Shown piece by piece: positions 56,621-64,000 of a stretch of 64,000 nt of DNA; within the stretch, counting starts at the first letter, position 1; every line of letters starts with the position of its first letter. The position numbers and the translations under genes were made by a program. This stretch comes from Tieghemostelium lacteum. Lineage: Eukaryota > Evosea > Eumycetozoa > Dictyosteliales > Raperosteliaceae. The DNA is taken from NCBI GenBank assembly GCA_001606155.1, contig LODT01000001.1:434001-498000 (forward strand), given 5' to 3'. The notes below the pieces were generated by a model. That model worked only from the letters and a program-made list of their open reading frames with translations. It was not told the origin of the DNA and ran no database searches.

Positions 56621-56744
56621 AAAATAAAATATTTGTAAAGTACTTTTGAATAAATTTCCATATCAGGGAGTGTGTTTATCAAGATTTTACATAAATACTG
56701 GTATTTATTGAATAGAGAGGGTATAAGGTTAGAGGAGAAATTGG

Positions 56745-57310
56745 TTATATATAACCATGTGATACTACAACTGATTTTGGAGGTGTAATTCCTAATTGAG
56801 TTTCAAAATGTTTTAATTGTTTTACAAATCCTCCATTTGGTTCTACAAATTGTCTAACTTCTCTAACCATTGCCAAGGCTTCTTCAAAAGGTAATCTTAA
56901 TTTTTTCATTAAATAGGCTATACATATAGTAGATGATCTTGAAATACCTGCAAAGCAGTGTACAAGAACAGTTCCACCATTAGAAATACAATCATCAATA
57001 AAATTATAAGTTTCTTCAAAATGTTTTGAGATATTCTGTGTTTCATCATCCAACAAATCAATAATTAAAAATTTATATTCATTCTTTATTATAAAGAATA
57101 ATTATTAGAATCAAAATTTTTTTCTCTTATTATTGTGAAAATGTTTTTAGGTATTGTCGTTGTACATACTTTTAGATTTCCTTTTGGTTGGAAATCATTG
57201 AGTATACTTAAAACGTGAGTGATATTATTCTTTTGTAATTGTTGTGAATTTACTGATAACATTGGACCAATACAAAGACCTTGACATATTAAATTTATAC
57301 CTCCGTACAT
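56745..57310 (-). CDS. Small dual-specificity protein phosphatase, 159 aa
   Basis: Two exons, 57310-57170 and 57083-56745, join in phase 0 across an 86-bp intron (GTATGT...AAAG). The join gives PKGNLK then NEYKFLIIDLLDDETQNISK, which is the typical DUSP layout. The N-terminus is GGINLICQGLCIGPMLSVNS and ITHVLSILNDF. The active site is VHCFAGISRSS, with catalytic Cys near residue 90 and Arg near 96. The general-acid Asp is in the IIDLLDD stretch. The protein is a minimal catalytic domain without a regulatory tail. The family removes phosphate from Tyr/Ser/Thr of MAP kinases or other targets. The ATG at 57310 is the first in frame; six open codons precede it without ATG. Confidence 0.88.
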
Positions 57311-57683
57311 CCTTTTTATATCTATCAAATGTGATAATGTAATTTAAAAATATCCCAACTGATGCAGAAAAAATATACAAAAAAAAAAAAAAACAATCAC
57401 CTAAATTAATTTATTTTTAATTTGCATTACAACAAATCGTTTCATTCTTTGAATTCATTTCAAGAAAAATGCTTGTAAAACTTGTATAACCAATTTCACA
57501 CCACATTCAATTTTATAATTAAGATTTATTATTTATTTGATAAAACTTCCAAATTTAAAGTACTAATTATATGATTAAAATAAAATTTCTTAATTTTTTA
57601 TAATTCTGCTAATTTTACTAATTTTAAGAGGAAATAACTTGCGTGAAATGAAAATTTGAAAAATTAAATTAAATTTATTTAAA
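57311..57683. promoter_or_regulatory. Divergent intergenic region
   Basis: About 370 bp between the phosphatase gene (-) and the B-box gene (+), with an A run near 57378-57393. No specific site recognised. Confidence 0.4.
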
Positions 57684-59234
57684 ATGACTGTTAACACTTT
57701 TAAGTGTGAAAATAACCTACATCAAAAATCAACAGAATTAGTATGTTTAGAGTGTAATTTAACAGTTTGTTCAAAATGTATAAAATTACATCCAAGCCAT
57801 TTGATTGTGGATCAAGATGAAATATCAAATGAGATGTTTGGCAGTGATAATGTATTACCATTGTTGATTGAGAAGAGAAATAACCAGAAATCATATGATA
57901 CAAATATATTTGAAAACACAGTAAAGGAAGTTAGCAATAATGAAATAGAGTCACTATCTAAACATTTTACAACTACAAGAAATCTATTGAAAGTAAAAGA
58001 AGAGAATATAAAGAATACACTAAAAGAGAACTATGACGAGAATTTGAAGAAATTTAATGATTTTGTACAGACGAATAAACAGGAGATTGAATGGTCTTAT
58101 GATCTTTTAAAAGTACTGGATAATCCAAACCCTGACACAGAGGATAAAGTTAAATTCATTCAACATTACCTAATGGCTGAACACTTAATGGAGAATTATG
58201 GTGACTTGGGTATTTTAGAATACGATGTTAGCCATCTTATTGAAAAGAAAGACAATCTCAATGAGATTATTAAAACTGAAATCAACTCAACATCGTTAGT
58301 CTGTAATACAGCTTCAGTTGTAAAAACTGAAAAGCAAATTCTAAACACTATTTTAACTTTCAATTACGAAAATGGAATAGAGATGTACAATATGTCAACT
58401 AAAACGCATACTAATGTGGCTGGTTTTACTCTTAATGTGAATCACCCAAAGAGCTCTGATGAGCTACTCTACCAGAATGCATCATGTCCAAGAGATTCAT
58501 TCTACTTCTTCAATAGGAACTCTTATTGGTCTGCAAAGAAAATACGAGGTCTAGATTACTCTTGGAATAAAGGTGAGTTATCTGACCCAACAGCAACTGA
58601 AGATAAACAGTCCATCTTACCATCACTCTCTAAACTCTCTACCATGTTTGATGGGAAATCTACAATATTCCTATTTGGTGGCTACAATAGTATAGATAAA
58701 TCTCAAAGTTCTCAAGTTTCAAGATTCAATATAATCTCTGAGAAATTTGAGATTTTAGGAGACATCTTATTGGAGCCTAAACAGGATATTCACTTGTCAC
58801 TAGACGTTGATGCACATCATATCTACTTGATTGGTGGTACTAGTAAAGCTAAAACTCATCATAACACAGTAGACAGATTTAATACTCTAACTAGAAAAAT
58901 AGAAAGATTTCTACAAATACCAAAAGAAATTGGTGATATCAGTGGTGGTTGTTACTGTCCATTAAACAAAACCATCTATCTATTATCATCTGATTCTAGA
59001 TTCCATTCCTATAACACTGAAACCAAAGACTATTACCAACTAAATCAACCATATGAACACACAGAAATTGTAAAATTCCTCTATGATGGTCAAGATACTA
59101 TATACATCATCAATGACTATTCATTATTCCAAATCTATATTTATTCATTTAATATCATTTCAAAAGAATGGAATCTTATACCATATGAATTTGGTATTTT
59201 TGCTCATTCATCTTATTTCTCTCTTATCAAATAA
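57684..59234 (+). CDS. B-box zinc finger protein with kelch-like C-terminal half
   Basis: Single frame from the ATG at 57684, 516 aa. Residues 8-40 form a B-box: CENNLHQKSTELVCLECNLT followed by VCSKCIKLHPSHL, with the expected Cys/His spacing. Residues about 60-190 are helical (coiled coil, NTLKENYDENLKKFNDFVQT). From about 300 on there are beta-propeller-like blades of kelch type: TIFLFGGYNSIDKSQSSQVS, HIYLIGGTSKAKTHHNTVDR and FNTLTRKIERF. The B-box, coiled coil and propeller order is a recurrent dictyostelid family, related to TRIM proteins but without a RING. Likely protein-protein interaction. Function is unknown. Confidence 0.85.
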   Translation: MTVNTFKCENNLHQKSTELVCLECNLTVCSKCIKLHPSHLIVDQDEISNEMFGSDNVLPLLIEKRNNQKSYDTNIFENTVKEVSNNEIESLSKHFTTTRNLLKVKEENIKNTLKENYDENLKKFNDFVQTNKQEIEWSYDLLKVLDNPNPDTEDKVKFIQHYLMAEHLMENYGDLGILEYDVSHLIEKKDNLNEIIKTEINSTSLVCNTASVVKTEKQILNTILTFNYENGIEMYNMSTKTHTNVAGFTLNVNHPKSSDELLYQNASCPRDSFYFFNRNSYWSAKKIRGLDYSWNKGELSDPTATEDKQSILPSLSKLSTMFDGKSTIFLFGGYNSIDKSQSSQVSRFNIISEKFEILGDILLEPKQDIHLSLDVDAHHIYLIGGTSKAKTHHNTVDRFNTLTRKIERFLQIPKEIGDISGGCYCPLNKTIYLLSSDSRFHSYNTETKDYYQLNQPYEHTEIVKFLYDGQDTIYIINDYSLFQIYIYSFNIISKEWNLIPYEFGIFAHSSYFSLIK

Positions 59235-59434
59235 TGGCACCCAATCAAAATTAAAAAATCCTAAATAATGATTAAATTTATGTTAATTTTAATTTTTGAT
59301 TGCCATTGTATAATTTATATATAATCAATCTGATAAGCCCAAAAAGGAAATATTTGAATTAAAAGAGAGATTAAATATAGTTATAGATTCTATATTTGGG
59401 TCATCACAGCGTTGATTTATGACTTGCTTGCTTA

Positions 59435-59514
59435 AATAAACTGGTTTTTATAAGGAAAGATTTAAAACATAAAAATTATTGTTTATAAGATCTTTTAAGG
59501 TAAACCAGTTTATT
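59435..59514. repeat. 13-bp perfect inverted repeat between convergent genes
   Basis: Arm AATAAACTGGTTT at 59435-59447 is the exact reverse complement of AAACCAGTTTATT at 59502-59514, with 54 nt between. The spacer also has weaker internal pairing. It sits between the 3' ends of the B-box gene (+) and an unknown gene (-), so either transcript could end in a hairpin. Confidence 0.75.
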
Positions 59515-59531
59515 CAATTTATTTTTTAAAA

Positions 59532-60293
59532 TCATCTCTTTATAAAACATAATCTATCCCATTTTCTCTTTATTTGTGTACTATAGAAGGTATCTTCATG
59601 TTCTAGAATAATTTTATCCTCTCGTAAGCTTGCATAAACATAATCATAATGCATTTGATTGTTGGAAAATACTTTCACCATGATTATATTGCAATCATCG
59701 GCTAAACAATCTAGAGGCAAGTATATTTTACTTTCATAGGTATCTAATAACTTTTCATACAATATTTGGAATGATTCTAATGATTTTCCAATACTAATTT
59801 GTAAAATTACACTTAAAGAGAGTAGAGAATAGATTTTTACATCAAAATTACCAATAACTCTATTTCCAGACAATTTGAGAGTGTGAACTCCTTCTATAGC
59901 AATTTTTAGAATGGAATCTGGAATTTTTTGGTCATTTAGTTGAGGTATACCATTTATCAGATTTATATGAGCATAGTTGTTGCAAAGTAGTTCATCATTT
60001 TTATAAACTGACACCCAAATTAGATCGTATCTCATGCTAAATGTTAAGGGTACAGTTTTTACTATTTCTTGACCATTTCCACATAATAATGTCTCTTTGA
60101 ATATGATAGAAGATTGTCTCATTCTTCCTTCATCTCCTTCTCTGATTTCTATTAATACTTCCTCAGATAAGTTATTGTTAAAAATTAATCTGATATCTAT
60201 TAGAGCATTTATATAATTATCATATGTTTTCGATAAACATTTAAAAGTATTTTTATCAATAAAAATATTGTATATTTTTGTGAATAATGTCAT
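59532..60293 (-). CDS. Unknown protein, 253 aa
   Basis: Single frame from an ATG at 60293 to a stop at 59532. No signal peptide. The protein seems beta-rich, with alternating hydrophobic strands (KTVPLTFSMRYDLIWVSVYK, SLLSLSVILQISIGKSLESF). A helix-like part follows (FQILYEKLLDTYESKIYLPL). Cysteines are few and there is no catalytic motif I recognise. Codon pattern and length argue for a real gene. Function unknown. Confidence 0.65.
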   Translation of the reverse strand: MTLFTKIYNIFIDKNTFKCLSKTYDNYINALIDIRLIFNNNLSEEVLIEIREGDEGRMRQSSIIFKETLLCGNGQEIVKTVPLTFSMRYDLIWVSVYKNDELLCNNYAHINLINGIPQLNDQKIPDSILKIAIEGVHTLKLSGNRVIGNFDVKIYSLLSLSVILQISIGKSLESFQILYEKLLDTYESKIYLPLDCLADDCNIIMVKVFSNNQMHYDYVYASLREDKIILEHEDTFYSTQIKRKWDRLCFIKR

Positions 60294-60735
60294 TTATATT
60301 TCAAAATCTAAATTATGTGCAAAAAAATTAAAATAAATTCTTATTTAGTACTTTTTTGTTTTAAATATATTACACACATAAATTGATAAATTTTTTAATC
60401 ACAAAAATAAAATAAGCTGCCACTTTAAATTAAAAATACTCTCTTAATATATTTTCTTGATTCAAATTACCTATTACCTGTAATATAAACTATGAACTGA
60501 TAAATTTTTAATCCAAAAATAGAATAAAAAAAAAAAAAAAATTTTTACTTTGCTTTGCAAAAGTATTTCAAATTCATCAAAAGTACTCCAAATATTTAAA
60601 AAAAAAACCAAAAACTCACATTTGCCAAATAAAAAGATTTTTTTTCATCAATTTTCGGGTGAATTTAAAACAAAACGAATATTTAATTTTAACAAGGACA
60701 ACCCAAGAAGAATATTTCATAGGGAAACTAGTAAG
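60294..60735. promoter_or_regulatory. Divergent intergenic region
   Basis: About 440 bp between an unknown gene (-) and the metalloprotease gene (+). An A run at 60527-60541 is followed by T. From 60550 the metalloprotease frame is open but lacks ATG, so this part is probably 5' leader. Confidence 0.4.
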
Positions 60736-62184
60736 ATGATATCAAAGTTTCTAATAATTTGTTCCTTTTATCTTTATTTGGTGACAGATGTCTCTTTCCA
60801 AATGAATGCGCCTAATTTGGGAAATAATCATTTTACTGCCCAAACCAATAACCATCAAATTCCTAATCATTTTGGTAATCATAATAATCATCCCACTACT
60901 GCCCAAAAGAATAGAATTTTTCCAGTATCTTTGGATTTAGATGTAAATTATTTATCTCCTAATAGAAAAAAAATACCACTTTCTCTAGCCAAAGTGAAAA
61001 TAGAGATAAAATCTCTGTGTGGAAATATTATTAATGAAAATGAATTAAATGATTTAGGTTTTCTTCAAGTATCCATTGGAACAATTACTTGCCTCAATTC
61101 TATATCCAAAACCTTAGATATAGAAGTAGATGTGACAGTCAAACTTAGTAACAAATATATTTATATAACTGATACAGATATCACTACAGGCCCTTTACCT
61201 ATTGCAGATAATATCAGAGATGCTATCAAAAAAGAGAAGAACCTGGGGCATTATTCATTCAAGCTTAATGGAAAAATAACCAAGAAGACTGGAGCTCTAT
61301 CTATCAATCATATTATTACTGGAGATAATATTTCCATTATAAATGGAGCTGTTCAAACTAATGTAGGGAGCAATTTTGCTTTAATTTATGCATGTTTGAC
61401 TAATGCTATGAGATTCACTGATACTTTGGCTCCCGATCTAAAAATCAAATGGGAAGTATTGCCTGTATTCATAGATTCTTCTCATACAGGAGCTAGAGTA
61501 TTTATGGTAGATTCCACTATAGATCTGATGCAAATAAGCATTGGCTATTCTTGGGTACCCTCTGCCTTTCTTCATGAACTAGGTCATCATGTAATGTTTA
61601 GAATATATAATTCTGTTACACCTCCTCTCGTGTTCATTGTATCCACATCAATTCACCGACCATGTGACGCTCTCGGAACAAATGAAGCATGGGCAGAAGG
61701 ATATGCAAGCGGATATGCTAGCATTATTGGAGGACATTTGGGATATGTAAAAGCAGGAACGTTGGATCTTGAGGCTTTGGGAACAGTTTCGCCAACCACA
61801 TTATTATATAGTTTTCTGGTAGAAAGATATGGATGCCATATGCCCTCTCTCGATAATGACGAAGGAAGAATAGCGGCGTTGATTTATGATTTAGCTGATT
61901 TTGCAAAAGATTCCATATGGGATAATGAAGTGGTAGTTCTTATCAACCAAAAAAAGAATGAATTTCCTGGAATTAACCAACATTGGTTTGGTCTTTCAAA
62001 TGGTGTAGATGATAATGGAGCAGCACCGATAGATATTGATGTAGCATTGATACGTTTACTATATGAGTCCAAGGTTCCATCTCTGAAAGGATATTTCGAT
62101 GCTTTGAAAGTTAAATATGCAGGCAAAACAGAATTGCTAAAAGCTCAAGAAACAATATATTATAATTACGGGCCTACAATCTAA
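60736..62184 (+). CDS. Secreted HExxH zinc metalloprotease-like protein, 482 aa
   Basis: The ATG at 60736 starts a clean signal peptide, MISKFLIICSFYLYLVTDVS. Upstream the frame is open for 62 codons but has no ATG. An Asn/His/Gln-rich linker follows to about residue 60. The zinc site AFLHELGHHVM is near residue 280 (HExxH). About 35 residues later NEAWAEGYASGYASIIGG offers a glutamate that could be the third ligand, as in gluzincins. The N-terminal 200 residues look beta-rich. I cannot assign it to a named peptidase family; substrates are unknown. Export suggests digestion of food bacteria or matrix turnover. A decayed copy of its 3' end lies just downstream. Confidence 0.8.
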   Translation: MISKFLIICSFYLYLVTDVSFQMNAPNLGNNHFTAQTNNHQIPNHFGNHNNHPTTAQKNRIFPVSLDLDVNYLSPNRKKIPLSLAKVKIEIKSLCGNIINENELNDLGFLQVSIGTITCLNSISKTLDIEVDVTVKLSNKYIYITDTDITTGPLPIADNIRDAIKKEKNLGHYSFKLNGKITKKTGALSINHIITGDNISIINGAVQTNVGSNFALIYACLTNAMRFTDTLAPDLKIKWEVLPVFIDSSHTGARVFMVDSTIDLMQISIGYSWVPSAFLHELGHHVMFRIYNSVTPPLVFIVSTSIHRPCDALGTNEAWAEGYASGYASIIGGHLGYVKAGTLDLEALGTVSPTTLLYSFLVERYGCHMPSLDNDEGRIAALIYDLADFAKDSIWDNEVVVLINQKKNEFPGINQHWFGLSNGVDDNGAAPIDIDVALIRLLYESKVPSLKGYFDALKVKYAGKTELLKAQETIYYNYGPTI

Positions 62185-62261
62185 TTTATTATGTTTTAAA
62201 ATCATTCCTTATAAAAACAGTCTATGCAAAAAAAATTAAAAATTAAAAATAAATAAAATAA

Positions 62262-62495
62262 TTGAAAAAGATTCTGCATCAGATAATGAAGTGGTAGATC
62301 TAATGAAACAAAAAAAAGAAAGAATTTCCTGGAATTAACAAACGGTGTAGATAACAATGGAGCACCGATAGGTGTTGATGTAGCATTGATACGTTTAGGA
62401 TGTATCGATGCTTTGAAAGTTAAATATGCAGGCTAATTAGAATTGGAAAAAGCTCAAGAAACAATATATTATAATTACGGGCCTAAATTTAATAT
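62262..62495 (+). pseudogene. Decayed copy of the metalloprotease gene 3' end
   Basis: This stretch repeats about 61900-62180 of the metalloprotease gene with deletions and point changes. Matching blocks are GATAATGAAGTGGTAG, TTTCCTGGAATTAAC, GATGTAGCATTGATACGTTT, GATGCTTTGAAAGTTAAATA and a final block of about 28 bases ending ATTATAATTACGGGCCTA. It contains an in-frame TAA after ATGCAGGC and several indels, so it is not coding. It lies in tandem, about 80 bp after the functional stop. Confidence 0.85.
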
Positions 62496-62649
62496 TCTTT
62501 TTTAACATCATCCATTATAAAAAATAGTCTATTTAATTATATTATATAATTAAATTTTAAATAAAAAAAAGTAAATTGATATTAAAAAAATGTTTAAAAT
62601 AAATTTTTTTCGTTCGTTTTTTTCATTTTTAATTTTAATAGATTAGAGA

Positions 62650-64000
62650 ATGGCTGTATCAAATAAAAGATCAATTACAACAGTTAATGGAAATAAGAAA
62701 CCATTATCTAATTCACCAAAAGTAGAAATTAAAAAACCTACAAATACCAAATTAAATAATATTAAGAAATCAGCAACTACACAATCACCTAAAAAGAAAT
62801 TAAAGAGAACTATTGATGATTCAGGGGATGACGATGAATTAAAAAGTCAACTAAGTAAAATTATGAGTGGTGCTGGTGGTATGGATGAAGATTTTGATGA
62901 CGAAGATAATGACGAAGATTTTGATGATGAAAATGATAATCAAGATGTTATGGATTTTGATGATGATGAAGATGAAGAAGAAGTTGATGATGAAGATGAA
63001 GATTTCGATGAAGATTTTGATGAAGATGATGAAGATGATGAAGATGAAGATGATGATGAATTGGATGAAGAGGAAATGGAAGCTAGAGGTAAACAACTAG
63101 TTGATGATGAAGTTAATGATTTATATTCTGAAATGCAAGATATTGATAGTGAAGATGATGAGGAAGATGAAGAAGAAGAGGAAGAACAACCAATTGCTAT
63201 TCCAAACAAAAGATTAACAGCTAAAGTAAAATATACTGGAGAAGCCTTCCAAGGATTTGCAAAAGTTGGAGACTATGAAAGTGATAAAAAACTAAAACCA
63301 ATTGCTAAACAAGTAAAAATTGCTCAAGAATTGGAAAATGATCAAGAAATTGAAGTTGAAGGTGGTTCTGATTTAGATGATGAAGAACCAGAAGAACAAA
63401 CTCCACAACCAAAAACATCAAAATATCATATTTATGATACTGTAGGTTTTTACACACACATATATAATAACTAGTGTGAATATGTAAATTTTTATTATAA
63501 TAATGTTTTACTAATATGGAAATTTTTTTAAATGGGAATTGAATAGGAGGGAATTCAACAAAAATTAAGAGAAATTAAAATGGAAAAGATTCCATGGGTA
63601 CACACATTGGCATTAACATCAAAGAGTAAGATGGCTATTGAAGATGTTCATGATGATTTCAAGAGAGAGGTTGCATTCTATCAACACACTCTACAGACTG
63701 TATTGGATTGCGAAAAACTATGTAAAGAAAATAATTTATTAGTCAGAAGAAAACCAGATTACTTTGCAGAGATGATTAAATCTGATGAGCAAATGTTCAA
63801 GATTAAAGCTAAATTACAGGATGACAAAAAACGTGTGGAAACTGCAGACCTCATTAGAAAGAAGAGAGAGATTAAGAAATTTGGAAAACAGGTTCAAGTT
63901 CAGAAATTACAAGAGAGACAAAAACAAAAGTCAGATGCTATCGACTCTGTTAAGAAATGGAGAAAGAATCGTGAGAAGGGTAATGTCTCAGACGATTTTG
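62650..64000 (+). CDS. ebp2: EBP2, rRNA-processing protein (cut by window end)
   Basis: Exon 1 is 62650-63441, then a 105-bp intron (GTAGGT...ATAG), and exon 2 runs from 63547 past the window end. The join reads KYHIYDT then EGIQQKLREIKMEKIPWVHT. Residues about 55-190 are an extreme Asp/Glu run, as in other nucleolar proteins. The conserved EBP2 core follows: IPWVHTLALTSKSKMAIEDV, HDDFKREVAFYQHTLQTVL and RRKPDYFAEMIKSDEQMFKI, ending here in KKWRKNREKGNVSDDF. In yeast Ebp2 is needed for 27S pre-rRNA processing and 60S ribosome assembly, and acts in the nucleolus. The basic GFGG/KR tail of the family must lie beyond the window. Confidence 0.93.

Noticed and set aside
62851-63209. Long Ser-rich and Ile/Phe-rich antisense frames
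   Set aside because: They are shadows of the GAT/GAA acidic repeat of the EBP2 exon on the plus strand.
1-64000. CRISPR arrays, rRNA genes, LTR or other mobile-element coding regions
   Set aside because: No regularly spaced identical repeats, no rRNA signature and no transposase, reverse transcriptase or integrase frames seen.

Overview
The window looks like nuclear DNA of a dictyostelid social amoeba. It is AT-rich with long A/T homopolymers between genes. Coding exons carry poly-Asn, poly-Gln and Ser/Thr runs. Introns are short (about 60-160 bp), AT-rich, and follow GTAAGT/GTATGT...AG. The families present fit this group: a large ankyrin-repeat protein, a B-box protein, a GATA factor and a GPI-anchored EGF-like protein. 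Asn/Gln runs are shorter than is usual in Dictyostelium discoideum, so I favour a Heterostelium/Cavenderia/Tieghemostelium-type genome, but this is only a guess. Several genes have a first open codon that is not ATG; I moved these starts to the first in-frame ATG or to a preceding exon, and I joined exons by intron phase.

Layout. 388-2097 (+) is a three-exon coiled-coil protein with a possible Csm1/Pcs1-type C-terminus. 2.6-8.8 kb is gene-poor: one small helical protein, a GATA zinc-finger gene and a few doubtful short frames. 8800-20750 (-) is one five-exon gene for a predicted protein of about 3857 residues, with two ATP-grasp-like domains and a C-terminal GHMP sugar-kinase-like domain. It is the most unusual gene here. 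21380-24786 (+) encodes three Ash2-like zinc/winged-helix modules with an RS-rich segment. 25195-33407 (-) holds an LYR-motif protein, a tandem pair of related membrane proteins (846 and 868 aa) and a secreted GMC oxidoreductase. 34870-37572 (+) is an ankyrin-repeat protein; a broken copy of its 3' end lies at 39.8 kb. Between them is a single-span membrane protein with a Pro/Thr minisatellite tail.

40.1-51.3 kb holds PEX14 (peroxisome import), a cyclophilin-like/histidine-phosphatase fusion, a small GPI-anchored EGF-like protein, a focadhesin-like giant solenoid protein and a YdeI-family protein of bacterial type. 51.6-60.3 kb holds an acidic single-span membrane protein, succinate dehydrogenase subunit D, maleylacetoacetate isomerase (tyrosine catabolism), a SAM methyltransferase, a small dual-specificity phosphatase, a B-box protein and an unknown 253-aa protein. 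60.7-62.5 kb is a secreted HExxH metalloprotease followed by a broken copy of its own 3' end. The window ends inside EBP2, a nucleolar ribosome-biogenesis factor.

I see no operon-like logic, no intact mobile element, no viral relic, no CRISPR array and no convincing tRNA or rRNA. The genes are mostly unrelated housekeeping or lineage-specific ones. Best leads: the giant ATP-grasp/GHMP protein, the triple Ash2-module protein, the cyclophilin-phosphatase fusion, a 64-nt hairpin with a GAAA loop between divergent genes, and two decayed 3'-end gene duplicates.
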